Shown: positions 37,041-46,846, counted from the stretch's first letter. The stretch: DNA of 64,000 nt from Corynebacterium cystitidis (GCF_900187295.1 NZ_LT906473.1:558001-622000); one strand, 5' to 3'. The notes: a model not told the origin generated them from the sequence alone. Translations and numbers: made by a program.

Positions 37041-37090
37041 ACGCTCCGGTAACCGGCTCGTCGTAACTCCAATCTAACAGATTGAATGTG
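37041..37090 (+). repeat. 50-bp direct repeat, copy 1
   Basis: Begins acgctccggtaaccggctcg and ends near ttgaatgtg; it matches 40168-40217 with two differences. It contains the palindrome CCGGTAACCGG-like core (CCGGTTACCGG on the other strand). The copies bracket 3.1 kb. Confidence 0.9.
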
Positions 37091-37157
37091 GGTGATCATT
37101 TCGCGCTCATCTTGACATGAGGCACTACGCCGCGCGGGAAACAGGTAGAAGAGAAAA

Positions 37158-37185
37158 GCGGGCACCCTGTGAACAGGATGCCCGC
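37158..37185 (-). terminator. Terminator of the Excalibur gene at 37222
   Basis: Stem GCGGGCA (37158-37164) pairs with TGCCCGC (37179-37185), extended by CCTGT/ACAGG around the loop. On the minus strand it is followed by TTTTCTC. It lies just downstream of the Excalibur gene. Confidence 0.8.
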
Positions 37186-37221
37186 GAGGTCACGTGTGCT
37201 GGTACTTAGAAAAGTAGGAGA

Positions 37222-37758
37222 CTAGCGCGGGTCGTATTCGCAGCCCACGCCGTCTTTGTCGCGGTCAAGGCGGTGATTGTAGCCAGCCTCGCCTGCATAG
37301 ATTGGGCGGCCAAGGCGGTTCCACACATCCGTGCAGTTTTTATATGTGGTTGATGGGCTGGGTGCTGGCTGTGGTGCTGGCTGTGGGGCCGGTGCAGGTG
37401 CTGGTGCCGGACCAGGAATGATACCGGGCAGAGGGTTAGGTATGAGGTGCTCCTGGATTGCCCAATACGCCCCGCCGGCAGCTGCTGCGACAACCCCTGC
37501 AACCGCAACCAGCCCGATCCAAAGGCCCGGACTGCTTGATCCACTGTCGTCTGTAGAAGACAGGGAAGACCCAGAAGAAAGGGATTCTTCAGAACTTTCC
37601 GAGCTGGACTCAACAGAACCCTCATCCTCACGGGTTTGGTTTTCTGCCCCTGCCTGAACCTGGATTTCTGTTGCGGGATCAGTTTCGGCATGGGCGACAA
37701 AGGTGGGAGAAGTTGCGACGGCCAAAGCGGTGGCAACTGCGATTAGTTTTGAACGCAT
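37222..37758 (-). CDS. Secreted or membrane-anchored Excalibur-domain protein
   Basis: 178 residues. Signal peptide MRSKLIAVATALAVATSPTF is followed by a Ser/Glu-rich stretch (SSSESSEESLSSGSSLSS). A transmembrane helix (LWIGLVAVAGVVAAAAGGA) and a Pro/Ala-rich spacer (PAPAPAPAPQPAPQPAP) lead to an Excalibur domain YKNCTDVWNRLGRPIYAG, then GYNHRLDRDKDGVGCE with a DxDxDG calcium loop. It should sit in the cell envelope. The start 37758 is chosen over 37785 because the signal peptide begins there; the ribosome site is weak in both. Confidence 0.82.
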   Translation of the reverse strand: MRSKLIAVATALAVATSPTFVAHAETDPATEIQVQAGAENQTREDEGSVESSSESSEESLSSGSSLSSTDDSGSSSPGLWIGLVAVAGVVAAAAGGAYWAIQEHLIPNPLPGIIPGPAPAPAPAPQPAPQPAPSPSTTYKNCTDVWNRLGRPIYAGEAGYNHRLDRDKDGVGCEYDPR

Positions 37759-38077
37759 AACAATTATGTTTACTTTATGCGGCAAGGAAAAGTGGGGTAT
37801 TGGCCGAAAAGCTCCACAACTATTGTGAAAAGCTGGATTATCAACACTTGTGGGGGTAGTTTTGGCCGCACCCCTGTGTGGTCGCTGGTCAAGGAGTCGT
37901 CGTTAAGCGTGCCTTGAACACGGGAGGAGGCACACCGCAACCAAAATAGGTTGAGGGAAAAGTGTTGGCGGTTGTGGCTATCCCCCTGCACCTGCTAGAA
38001 AAAGCCGCTGTCCTGACAGTAAGCGTGAAAGTGTGGCGCACTTTCAGCACAGCTGATTGACCAAAGGGGGGAAACGC
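37759..38077. other. Gene-free stretch before the decayed DUF726 gene
   Basis: No open frame or RNA gene is supported here. The only item noted is one reverse copy of the motif variant GCTTAACGACGA at 37897-37908. Confidence 0.5.
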
Positions 38078-39444
38078 GTGGTTCTACTCCGAAACTCGTT
38101 AGATATCTTCTTGCGCCTCCAAGGCGATCATGGAGTGGCCGCAATTCTTGCCTTGAAAGACGGCTTCACAGTAGAGATGGAATGGCCCAGCCTGGGCGAA
38201 GAGCTACGCGACTTCGCCTACCCACGCCAAGATCAGCCGTACCGTTTATGCCAACCTTCACTTCCTCAAAAACAACCTGATCGAAGCAGCGCTCTCGGAA
38301 GCAGGCCGGGGCGCAGAGGCAATGAAAACCCTGCGTGCCACCGCTGATGCGGCCCAATATGCCCTCGTGGACTTTGCTCGAGTTTTGCAATCCGGCACCA
38401 ATGAAAGAGGCGAACAACGCCACGCGTGGTGCTCTGCATGTTTGAAGCATTCCATGCACTTAAAGCTCGACGTACCACGGTTGTGGGAACCGGCATTTTA
38501 CTGCATCGCGTGCGGAATGCTCACTAGTCAGTGCGCTGCACCAGGTTGTGAGCATGCCGCAGTACGTGGTACAGCACCTCGGCGTGGCCTTACTAGACGG
38601 TGGAACTGAGGATGCTTGCGGGCTTGGGATCACCGGCGGAAAAGGGTTAGCCACCACCGTCGGTGCGTAAGCTAGCGGGGCTGTTGGTCAACGGGTGGCC
38701 ACCGCCTACCTGCTGAAGGACCGGACCTTTCACATTGAGAAGAAGCGTGCTGGGCCTGGCATACCCGTCATTTATGCCGGCGGGGTAACTGCGGACGGTA
38801 ATGATAAGCGGGCATGGCAGCAACTGATCGATACGCAGTATCCGCACTCGCCGGTCTATCGGCTCCGCTGGGCGGCGCAGCCTTTCAAGCGAGTCTCCAA
38901 AGAATTGGCCAAGAGAAACGGCCTTGCAGCTGTTCAAAAATCCCAGGAGCGCCTGTTTGGGCCGGCCGCCCCGGTGTCATGGGTGCCTGGAGTGACGAAC
39001 ACTGAGTGGCACGATGCCCAGACGTGGGCTGTTCAAGCAGGCTGGACCCTGGCCAATATTCTCACGAGTACCCACTTTGAGCACGGCGTTGTTCTGGTGG
39101 GGCATAGCTTCGGTGCCGCCGTGATGGCTGAAGTTGCTATCGCTTAAGGGTCGGCAGATACCGGAAAGCAACCGACGGCTGTTCACCTACTGGCCGCTGC
39201 GTTGCCAGCGCAATCCGGGCACGCACTCCTGGCCAGCGCGGTAAAGGGGAAAGTGTTCAACTACTTCTCGCTTCACGACGACATCCTGCGCCACCTGTAT
39301 CCAATAGCAAACTTTGGCGCCCAACCGGCTGGTCTGGCGGGCTTTAAGGAATCTGATGCCGCAGTAGAGCAGGTGGATTGCTCTGGTGTTGTATCAGACC
39401 ATCATGGATACTTCGGGGCGATTGATCTGCAGCGCGGTGATTAG
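38078..39444 (+). pseudogene. DUF726-type zinc-ribbon/hydrolase protein, decayed paralogue
   Basis: GTG 38078 has a good AAAGGGGG site. Pieces in three frames follow the gene at 40283: a zinc-ribbon part (HAWCSACLKHSMHLKLDVPR, FYCIACGMLTSQCAAPGCEH) at about 38350-38560, the hydrolase part (IPVIYAGGVTADGNDKRAWQ, VVLVGHSFGAAVMAEVAIA) at 38695-39147, and the C-terminal part (GKVFNYFSLHDDILRHLYP, GVVSDHHGYFGAIDLQRGD) at 39202-39444. At least two shifts and a stop (39145-39147) separate them. The catalytic GHSFG is retained, so decay is recent. Confidence 0.7.
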
Positions 39445-39515
39445 GGCTGGCGGTGTGTTTCGGGTATTTGCTGGGTCAACTTAGCCTGAAAAGTACCGTA
39501 ATGTAAGCTGCGATC

Positions 39516-40142
39516 ATGGGTAAAGTTCGCTGGATTGTACGTACGGTCTTTGTCATTCTGTTGATTGTAGGGGCGGTCTTGGTGGCATATTGGCTTGGGA
39601 CTCGCGCAGAGGAAGGCGAGCAAGAACCGGTTGTTACGCGGAGCACGGTGGAAGTTGAGTTCGAGGAAATAGCCGAGTTATCGGTTGAAGAGTACAACTA
39701 CACCAACGTGGGCAAACGCGAAGATCCGGGCCGGTCCCTATTCGGGCGAAACGTGCCACTAACCGGCAATTCATATCTGCTCACATACTCCGGTGTGGTA
39801 AAAGCCGGAGTTGCGGACTTTGAAGCCATCGACGTGGACATTGACAACCCGGCGGGTCGGGTCACCCTTACTGTCCCTGCGGTGCAAGTTACTTCCGCGG
39901 AAATCGATCCAGACTCAATTGTGGTATACGACCAATCCATGAACCCCTTCAACCAGGTGGAAATCCAAGATTTCACCCAATTCATCGCCGAGGAAAAACG
40001 CGTTGCGCAAGACCAAGCGATAGAAGCAGGACTACTCGATAGGGCAGAGAAGCGCGTGGAGCAACTCATGATCGCCCATGTTGAGGCCTTGGCAGAAGGC
40101 ACAGAGCAAGAGGACTACGCCGTGGTGGTGAACTGGAAATAG
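39516..40142 (+). CDS. DUF4230 family membrane-anchored protein
   Basis: 208 residues. An N-terminal transmembrane anchor (IVRTVFVILLIVGAVLVAYW) is followed by the DUF4230 pattern: TVEVEFEEIAELSVEEYNYT, YLLTYSGVVKAGVADFEAID, VTLTVPAVQVTSAEIDPDSI, then a charged helix (EEKRVAQDQAIEAGLLDRAE). Members face outward on the membrane and are of unknown function. It lies between the two DUF726-type genes. Confidence 0.75.
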   Translation: MGKVRWIVRTVFVILLIVGAVLVAYWLGTRAEEGEQEPVVTRSTVEVEFEEIAELSVEEYNYTNVGKREDPGRSLFGRNVPLTGNSYLLTYSGVVKAGVADFEAIDVDIDNPAGRVTLTVPAVQVTSAEIDPDSIVVYDQSMNPFNQVEIQDFTQFIAEEKRVAQDQAIEAGLLDRAEKRVEQLMIAHVEALAEGTEQEDYAVVVNWK

Positions 40143-40167
40143 GGGCGCTGGCGCGGCGACTCACAAA

Positions 40168-40217
40168 ACGCTCCGGTAACCGGCTCGTCGTAACTCCAAT
40201 TTAACAGCTTGAATGTG
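40168..40217 (+). repeat. 50-bp direct repeat, copy 2
   Basis: Matches 37041-37090 with two differences. It lies 65 bases upstream of the DUF726-type gene start, so it may include that gene's promoter or operator. Confidence 0.9.
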
Positions 40218-40282
40218 GTGAGCAAAGGATTTGCACTGTGGGGGCGGACGTTTGCCCGCGGCATATAGATTTAGGAGGCATA

Positions 40283-42085
40283 ATGGCTGCGGAAGTCACA
40301 TTCCGAGAAGTGGATCTCTCTCGGATTATTGTCACTGTGGAGTTCCCAGATCTGTCGAAAATTGAGTTGGACTGGGACACACGCCTCGGTGAACCGAAAT
40401 ACCGAGGGGCTGCGAACATAACTTCCAACCCTATGATTCAGGCGTGCATGCTCGACTACGCAAACCGGACCCTTATGGCGCAGCGCCCAGATGAGGAGCT
40501 CGACGTAGACGAGTGGGATGACATCGCCCTAGCGGTTCGCGCCGATGAGGACGCCGACGATGTCGCGGATGGGGAGGCAGACAATGTCGTGGATGAGGGG
40601 GACTGCGGAGGAAAGCAAGAGGAAAAGGCACGCAAGAAAGAGGAACGGCAGCGAAGGAAGAAGCGAAAAGAACTCGACAAGAGCGTTAAGAACGCGAAAA
40701 AGACACTGCAGGGGTATGCCGAACTATTAGCCTTCGGATTTGACGAAGAAGGCGATAAGCAGGGGTGGTGCTCAGTTTGCTGCGTGTTCTCTGTGCACAA
40801 GAAGATAGCAACACCAAAGACCTGGGTGCCGTCATACAGCTGCAGCAACTGTGGTGGAGCAACCAGACGTTGTCGATTACCTGGTTGCGAGCATTTTGCG
40901 CTGCGCAGCCTGGGGCCAGCTGATGCAGGCGCTTGGTGCGCCGAACATGACAACTCTATGCCCGACTTCGACCGACAGCATGAGCGTATTGCTGAACTTA
41001 GCGATTGGAAGAAGATCTGGGAACCCCGGGCAAAGAACATGTCGCTGGTGACTAAGGTCGGCGCGGGGGTAGTAGGTGCGGGGTTATTGCTAACACCTTT
41101 CTTTGCGGCTGCGGCACCGGCGATTGGTGGGGCTATTGGTGCCGTTGCCGGGTATTCGGGTGTGGTGGCGCAGAATTACGGTCTTGCCTTGATTGCCGGA
41201 GGAGCGAAAACCGCTGGTGGATTGGGAATGGCGGGCGGAAAACTTGTGATCGCGATGACGGGTACTGCGGTCGGAGGAGCTACAGGAAACCGGGTAGTAG
41301 GGGCATATACGCGTGACGATAAGTCATTTGGGATCAGGAAGATCCGAGGAGGCTCGGGGCCGACGGTGGTTTATGCGAGCGGCTGGCTCACCGAGAAGAC
41401 AGAAGAAACCGATGATTGGGTCGCTCTGATTGATACGGCGTATCCAGATTCACCAATCTATCGCGTTACTTGGGGCGCGAAGGAGCTTCGCGCATTGACC
41501 GCCTTTGGACTATCTAACCTGGCTACGGCTCAGGGAAAGCGACTGTTCGTCACTGTCGCTAAGCAAGCTACAAAGTTGGCAGCAAAGCAGCTAAATCCTG
41601 TGGCAGGAATTCAGTTTGCAGCCTCAATCTTGACTAACCCATGGACAACTGCCATCAATAGAAGCGAACAAGCAGGAAAGACAATTGCAGCTTTGATAGC
41701 TCGCACCGACGCAGAGGAGGGGTTCGTTCTCGTGGGGCATAGCCTCGGCGGGCGGTTAATGGCCCGGGCTACTGAAGAACTGGGAATAGCTGGCGTGGGC
41801 CCGAACCTTGTTCACGGTGTGCACCTGCTGGGGGCCGCATTCGGAACGGGCAGGAGCGCTGTTGGATTAGGGAAATTGGGGGCTCCGGTGATCAACTACC
41901 ACTCACGGAACGACCAGGTGTTGAAGATGGCATTCCGTGGTGCTCATGCTGGTTTGATCAAAGCTGCCGGCCTTGTTGGGATTGAGGGAGTAGACGCGGG
42001 ACCTGTAGTAAACAAGGACGTGTCTGGAGAAGTTGATTCCCACGACGGGTACTTCCGCAAGGTGAGGTTAGAGAATATTCGGTAA
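40283..42085 (+). CDS. DUF726-type alpha/beta hydrolase with zinc ribbon and acidic/basic linker
   Basis: 600 residues in four parts. An N-terminal domain of about 80 residues starts AAEVTFREVDLSRIIVTVEF. A very acidic then very basic linker follows (DADDVADGEADNVVDEGD, KKEERQRRKKRKELDK). A zinc ribbon has WCSVCCVFSVHKK, YSCSNCGGATRRCRLPGCEH. A glycine/alanine-rich hydrophobic stretch of about 60 residues follows, probably membrane-inserting, and then the hydrolase with FVLVGHSLGGRLMARATEEL and a late His in VDSHDGYFRKV. ATG 40283 has TAGGAGG; GTG 40238 is less likely. Substrate unknown; lipase-like or effector roles are possible. Confidence 0.75.
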   Translation: MAAEVTFREVDLSRIIVTVEFPDLSKIELDWDTRLGEPKYRGAANITSNPMIQACMLDYANRTLMAQRPDEELDVDEWDDIALAVRADEDADDVADGEADNVVDEGDCGGKQEEKARKKEERQRRKKRKELDKSVKNAKKTLQGYAELLAFGFDEEGDKQGWCSVCCVFSVHKKIATPKTWVPSYSCSNCGGATRRCRLPGCEHFALRSLGPADAGAWCAEHDNSMPDFDRQHERIAELSDWKKIWEPRAKNMSLVTKVGAGVVGAGLLLTPFFAAAAPAIGGAIGAVAGYSGVVAQNYGLALIAGGAKTAGGLGMAGGKLVIAMTGTAVGGATGNRVVGAYTRDDKSFGIRKIRGGSGPTVVYASGWLTEKTEETDDWVALIDTAYPDSPIYRVTWGAKELRALTAFGLSNLATAQGKRLFVTVAKQATKLAAKQLNPVAGIQFAASILTNPWTTAINRSEQAGKTIAALIARTDAEEGFVLVGHSLGGRLMARATEELGIAGVGPNLVHGVHLLGAAFGTGRSAVGLGKLGAPVINYHSRNDQVLKMAFRGAHAGLIKAAGLVGIEGVDAGPVVNKDVSGEVDSHDGYFRKVRLENIR

Positions 42086-42262
42086 AACTGGGACACAAGG
42101 CGTGGGCAGTACGGGCGCTACGACCGATGGCAGGTCACACGCTCATTTGTTTGAGGCACTATCCGCATTCAGGCTCTGTACGGTACATCGGAAGGGTGAT
42201 TGCGCTGTTGTGGCTGTGCCCTGGCGCCACATTCGGGGTTAATGCCAAACGTAAACTCGCGA

Positions 42263-42281
42263 ATGTGCGAATATCGCACAT
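42263..42281. promoter_or_regulatory. Perfect palindromic operator before the HTH gene
   Basis: ATGTGCGA and TCGCACAT flank a three-base spacer, just upstream of the HTH-ImmA gene start. Its position suggests autorepression by the XRE domain. Confidence 0.6.
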
Positions 42282-43694
42282 ATGGGAGAAATGTCGGATA
42301 TGACAGAGGTGATCGTGGCGCGCATCCGAGAAGCCAGAGAACTGCGCGGTAAAGAGCAACAATGGTTAGCAAATCAGGTATCGCTTAACCGCACCGATAT
42401 TTCGCGAATTGAGAATGGCAAACGCCACGTTAAAGCGGTAGAGCTGTCAGCTATCACTGAAGCACTTGACTTACCTATTGGATGGTTCTTGCGCAACACC
42501 CCTCCAGTGGTGGCAAGCAGGCGAGCCACCTTGCACTCAAAAGGAAGCACAGACTTCAACGTGGCCTTGGAAAAAATTGTCTTCATCGTGTCCAGGCTCG
42601 TGGACATCGGGGTAATCCGTGCGAGGCGACGCACGGTCTATGACTTTCCGAGAACGCACGATGACACATAACTACTTTCCCAACGTGTCCGCGAAGCTGC
42701 GGGCCTAGGACAGGGGCCGTTAGATGATCTCGGGGCACTGTGTGAATCGTTTGGAATGCTCCCGTTCGCGCTAGCATCCACAAACTCGCCCTTCGACCTG
42801 ACTTCCACAAGAACATGTGTTCTAGGGGTGTGATTTTGGTTTGACCTTGGGGTTTGTTTTTTGTTGGGTGGGTGTTGGGGGACTAATTGGGGTGATAGGG
42901 TTAGCGGGTGGCGTCTATTAAGTGTGCTCGTACTGCTTCGGGGGCGGTGAGTGTGCAAGTAGTACGAAAAGTTGGTGGGCGTACTGAGGTGATTAAGCAT
43001 TTTGGGTCTGCTCATGATGATGGGCAGTTGGCGGTGTTGTATTTAGCTGCGGAGTCTTTTTTAGGCCGTGGCCAGCAGTTATCGTTGCCGCTTGAAGGTG
43101 TAGGTGATGATCGGCGTATCCCGGTGATGGATGATTTTGCTGATTATCGTCACCGTGATGACAGTGTTGATCAGCAGGAACTTGATCTTGGTGCGGTTCA
43201 GACACACACCGAGTCGGTGCATGCTGCCCAGGATTCGGGTGCTGGTGATCGGTTATCGGGTAGTCGGGATGGGCAGGCTCGGGTGGTTGATACTGCGAAT
43301 AAAGTGTTGTGGCAGGTGCTTGCGCGGGTGTGGGATGTGTTGGATTTCGGGATTGATGATCCCTCGTTTCAGGCGATGGTTATTGCCCGGATTGTTGAGC
43401 CAACCTCAAAAGCCCAGGTAGGGCGGGTACTGACAGGTCTTGGTCAGCCTTCCCGGCATGTTAATACCTGGTACAACACACTAAAACGTGCTGTTAAAAA
43501 TGATTATCGGGCTCGTATTGGTGCTGCATGTCATCGTTATGTGCGTTCACGTCATCAGGTGACAATGGTGTTATATGACGTGACCACCTTGTATTTTGAG
43601 ACACCGAAAGAAGACGAGCTACGCAAAGTTGGGATGAGCAAAGAACGCCGTGTTGATCCTCAGATCGTGGTCGGCCTGATTACTGATCTGGAAG

Positions 43695-45129
43695 ATGGTG
43701 TCAGATGGTTTGTGTGTGGGATACCGATCCTGCATGAGGAGATGAACCACAATGACGACTATGACGCGACGTGATCCAGAGGATAAAGCTCGGATTGATG
43801 CTATTGAGGAGAAACTGCTTGCCAATCCTGAGGTAGCTAAAATCATCAAGGAGCTTGCAACCTCTACTACGGATGCCAATGAACTGGTCAGGGGCATGCT
43901 GCAAGCCTCGCTATCGGCAGCATTGCAGGCGGAAATGGATGTCCACCTCGGCTATCAGTCTGGTGACAGGGCAGCCAAAAACGCTGCTCGGGCTGATAAC
44001 CACCGCAATGGCAGCTATCCAAAGACCGTGGATTCTAACTATGGGCCTGTCACCATTGATGTGCCCCGTGATCGGCAGGGGACGTTTGTTCCGACGATGG
44101 TGCCTAAAGGAGTACGTCGCCTGACCGATGTCGATGACATGATCGTTAGTTTGTATGCCGGTGGGATGACCATCCGTGATATCCAACACCACCTAGCCAC
44201 AGCCTTGAAGATCGATGTGTCGCATGAGACGATCTCTGCGGTTACTGATGCAGTGCTCGACGAAGTACTGCAGTGGCAAAGCCGCCAGCTAGATGAGTTC
44301 TACCCCGTGGTGTTCCTCGATGCACTGCGTATCAAAGTCCGTGATGGTGGGCGAGTGGTCAACAAGTCTGCTTATCTGGCTATCGGGGTGGATATGGACG
44401 GTATTAAGCACATCCTGGGTATTTGGATTGCCAAAGAAGAAGGAGCCTCGTTCTGGGCACAGGTCTGTTCCCACCTGGCTAACCGGGGTGTTAAAGACGT
44501 TTTCATCGTGTGCTGTGATGGGTTGAAAGGCCTGCCAGAAGCAGTCGAAGCGACCTGGCCGAACTCGATGGTTCAAACCTGTATCGTCCACCTGATCAGG
44601 GCAGCCAACCGGTGGGTTGCGTACGGGGACCGTAAAGCAGTATCAGCGGCTTTAAAGCAGATCTACACCGCTGCTGATGAGGACCAGGCAGCGCAAGCGT
44701 TAGAACACTTTGCTGCAACTGAGCTGGGGCAGAAATATCCGCAATCAGTGAAAGTGTGGCGCGATGCGTGGGATCGGTTTATACCGTTTCTACAGTTCCC
44801 GCCAGCAGCGAGGAAGGTGATCTACACGACGAATTCGATTGAATCGTTTAACAATCAACTACGTAAAGCCACCCGTAATAGGGTGCAGTTCACTAACGAT
44901 GAATCCGCAGTCAAGACGCTGTGGTTGATGATCTGCAATATCGAAGATCGCCGTGCCGCCAAACGAGCCAAAGAAGGCAAAAAGGTTGCTGCCACAGCCG
45001 GACGCCTCATAGAAGGTGCACGCGTGGCAGGGTGGAAACAAGCCATCAACCAAATGTCCGTAGCCTACCCCGACCGCTTCCAAAACTACCTATAAAATCA
45101 ACCCCACACACAAACAACTTGACACCCTC
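43695..45129 (+). mobile_element. IS256-family insertion sequence, apparently intact
   Basis: About 1.43 kb with imperfect terminal inverted repeats (tggtgtcagatggtttgtgt at the left; acaaacaacttgacaccctc at the right). Flanked by the 9-bp duplication ATCTGGAAG at 43686-43694 and 45130-45138, the normal length for IS256. It interrupts the IS1634 transposase. Confidence 0.93.
43752..45095 (+). CDS. IS256-family (mutator-type) transposase
   Basis: 447 residues. Conserved parts are LRAEMDVHLGYQ-like (LQAEMDVHLGYQSGD), NHRNGSYPKTVDSNYGPVTI, MYAGGMTIRDIQ-like (SLYAGGMTIRDIQHHL), VVFLDALRIKVRDGG with the first Asp, FIVCCDGLKGLPEAVEATWP with the second, and YTTNSIESFNNQLRKATRNR with the Glu. ATG 43752 has a GAGGAG site. 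The gene is complete, so the element may be mobile. Confidence 0.96.
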   Translation: MTTMTRRDPEDKARIDAIEEKLLANPEVAKIIKELATSTTDANELVRGMLQASLSAALQAEMDVHLGYQSGDRAAKNAARADNHRNGSYPKTVDSNYGPVTIDVPRDRQGTFVPTMVPKGVRRLTDVDDMIVSLYAGGMTIRDIQHHLATALKIDVSHETISAVTDAVLDEVLQWQSRQLDEFYPVVFLDALRIKVRDGGRVVNKSAYLAIGVDMDGIKHILGIWIAKEEGASFWAQVCSHLANRGVKDVFIVCCDGLKGLPEAVEATWPNSMVQTCIVHLIRAANRWVAYGDRKAVSAALKQIYTAADEDQAAQALEHFAATELGQKYPQSVKVWRDAWDRFIPFLQFPPAARKVIYTTNSIESFNNQLRKATRNRVQFTNDESAVKTLWLMICNIEDRRAAKRAKEGKKVAATAGRLIEGARVAGWKQAINQMSVAYPDRFQNYL

Positions 45130-46666
45130 ATCTGGAAGGGTTCCCGCTTCACGTGGAATTTTTTCACGGTAAAACAGCCGAAACAACAACATTGATCCCG
45201 ATGATCAACGCCTATATCCAAGCCCATGATCTTGTTGGTGTCGTCGTTGTTGCTGACGCGGCGATGCTATCAGCAAAAAACCTAGATGCACTTGATGCCG
45301 AGGGTATTGACTACATTGTTGCTGACCGACTGAAAAAAGCGCCCTACGACATCACACTTGATCCCGATGACGAGGACAGTATCGATGCTCATGATGGTGC
45401 CATCGTTGAAACCACCAAAACAATGGGAACAGGTACACAGGCTATACAGCGACGTGCGGTGATCGGGTTTAGTGCCAAACGCTACCGCTACGACATCAGC
45501 TCGCTAGATAAACAACGCCAGAAAGCACACGAGATAGCCACCAAGAAACGCTCAGCACGCCTACCGAGATTTGTGGCCAAGAAAAACGGGCAGTTTGTCA
45601 TCAACGGACAAACCTTTGCTCAAGCCCGGGGTTTAGCAGGATGGAAAGGCTATGTCACCAGTATCGATGCCCAACAGGTAGACGGCAGTCAGATCATCGG
45701 GTTTTATCACCAGCTCTACCACATCGAGCAGGCCTTTCGAATGGCGAAAACAGACCTTGATGCGCGCCCAATGTATCACCACACCGAAACCGCTATCACC
45801 GCACACATCACCGTTGTCTTCGCCGCCCTAGCCCTGTCAAAACACATCTACCTGACCACCAACACCACCGCCCCGAAACTAGTCCAACGCCTCAGCACCT
45901 ACCGCCACAGCACAATCGAAATCAACAACACCCGCATAACCATCCCACCCGCAATAACACCAAAAGACCAACAACTAATCAACACCCTCACCCAACACAA
46001 ACCGGGGGACTAAACCCAATTGTGTAAGTCAGGTTCGACGGCTCAATGGTTGAGATAGACACGGGAGAAGACGAGCAAGAGCGCGGCCCTGCGGTGGCCC
46101 TTGTCAATAGCAATACGACGAACTCCAGGGCGAGGTTTACTCTTGCCCATGAACTTGGGCATTGGTTATTCGGCGACCCATATTCCACCTGTGACCACGG
46201 TGGAAGCCAAGAACAGATGGTTAATTCCTTCGCCGCGTACTTGCTGATGCCACGAAGTTTTCTAGCACGTCGATGGCGCGAAGCGCGCCGGAAATACACA
46301 GAAAGAGACACAGCGATCTTCATTTCGGCGGAGTGTGGCACGAGTTGGTCGTCCACACTCCTTCACCTGCAACACTTGGACTTATTAGCGGCTGATCGTC
46401 GTGAAGCACTAGCGCAAGACACTCCCACCAAGGGCGATTTTGAAGTTCTCGGGATTGAACTGCCACTGGTCCGTGACGTGCCTGAAATACCCCAAGTCTA
46501 TAAAGTGGCAGTGCTTAAGGCTTTCCAAGACCGCAGGATCACCACGGGGGCCGCTCTGGATTCGTTGCTCAACTTGGTTGACGAGACACACCTTCCGAAG
46601 CGGACGCCACGAAAGCGTAGCCGGGCGCAACTTAAAACAATTAACGAAGCACTTGGTATTTAATTA

Positions 46667-46819
46667 ATGGGTGTTTTCGTCATCGACACTGGGCCACTGT
46701 CGCACGCAGCTCAGGCAGGAGTACTCGACGTGCTGGAACGGTTATTTCATGGCCAGGAGTGCTACTTTCCGCCACAGGTTTACGAGGAACTACGGGTACA
46801 CGAGCCCAGCACAAGATAA
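46667..46819 (+). pseudogene. Truncated PIN-domain protein next to the HTH-ImmA gene
   Basis: 50 codons from ATG 46667, four bases after the ImmA stop: MGVFVIDTGPLSHAAQAGVL, then FPPQVYEELRVHE before a stop. The first strand with Asp and a Glu-containing helix match a PIN domain of about 150 residues; the remaining two thirds are missing. It was presumably the toxin-like partner of the HTH-ImmA regulator. Confidence 0.6.
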
Positions 46820-46846
46820 ATCGGCAACAGAACGAAAGTGATTGCG

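Larger units (their letters stand above)
42908..46013 (+). pseudogene. IS1634-family transposase, interrupted by IS256
   Basis: The first part (42908-43694) starts ASIKCARTASGAVSVQVVRK and ends PQIVVGLITDLE. The second part, from about 45139, resumes GFPLHVEFFHGKTAETTTLI, with VVVADAAMLSAKNLDALDAE and SQIIGFYHQLYHIEQAFRMA near the C-terminus. The two halves join in frame once IS256 and one copy of its 9-bp duplication are removed, so the gene was intact before that event. Confidence 0.9.
42797..46033 (+). mobile_element. IS1634-family element carrying an IS256 insertion
   Basis: Terminal inverted repeats CCTGACTTCCACAA at the left and TTGTGTAAGTCAGG at the right, one mismatch, flanked by the 5-bp duplication TTCGA (42792-42796 and 46034-46038). 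The transposase gene inside is interrupted by IS256 (43695-45129). The element without IS256 would be about 1.8 kb. Confidence 0.9.
42300..46663 (+). pseudogene. XRE-HTH / ImmA-IrrE metallopeptidase regulator, split by IS insertion
   Basis: The 5' part (42300-42671) encodes an XRE helix-turn-helix: RIREARELRGKEQQWLANQV, NRTDISRIENGKRHVKAVEL. After a TAA at 42669-42671 the same frame continues VREAAGLGQGPLDDLGALCE to SPF at 42796, where the IS1634 element starts. Beyond the IS, from 46034, the frame resumes FDGSMVEIDTGEDEQERGPA, with the zinc motif FTLAHELGHWLFGD and a Glu-containing VNSFAAYLLMPR. Removing the IS and one 5-bp duplication rejoins the frame exactly. ATG 42300 has a GGGAGAA site; 42282 is an alternative start. 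Such regulators cleave or antagonise repressors or act with PIN toxins. Confidence 0.8.

Noticed and set aside
37331..37657. 108-codon plus-strand glycine/alanine-rich frame
   Set aside because: Antisense of the Pro/Ala-rich spacer of the Excalibur protein.
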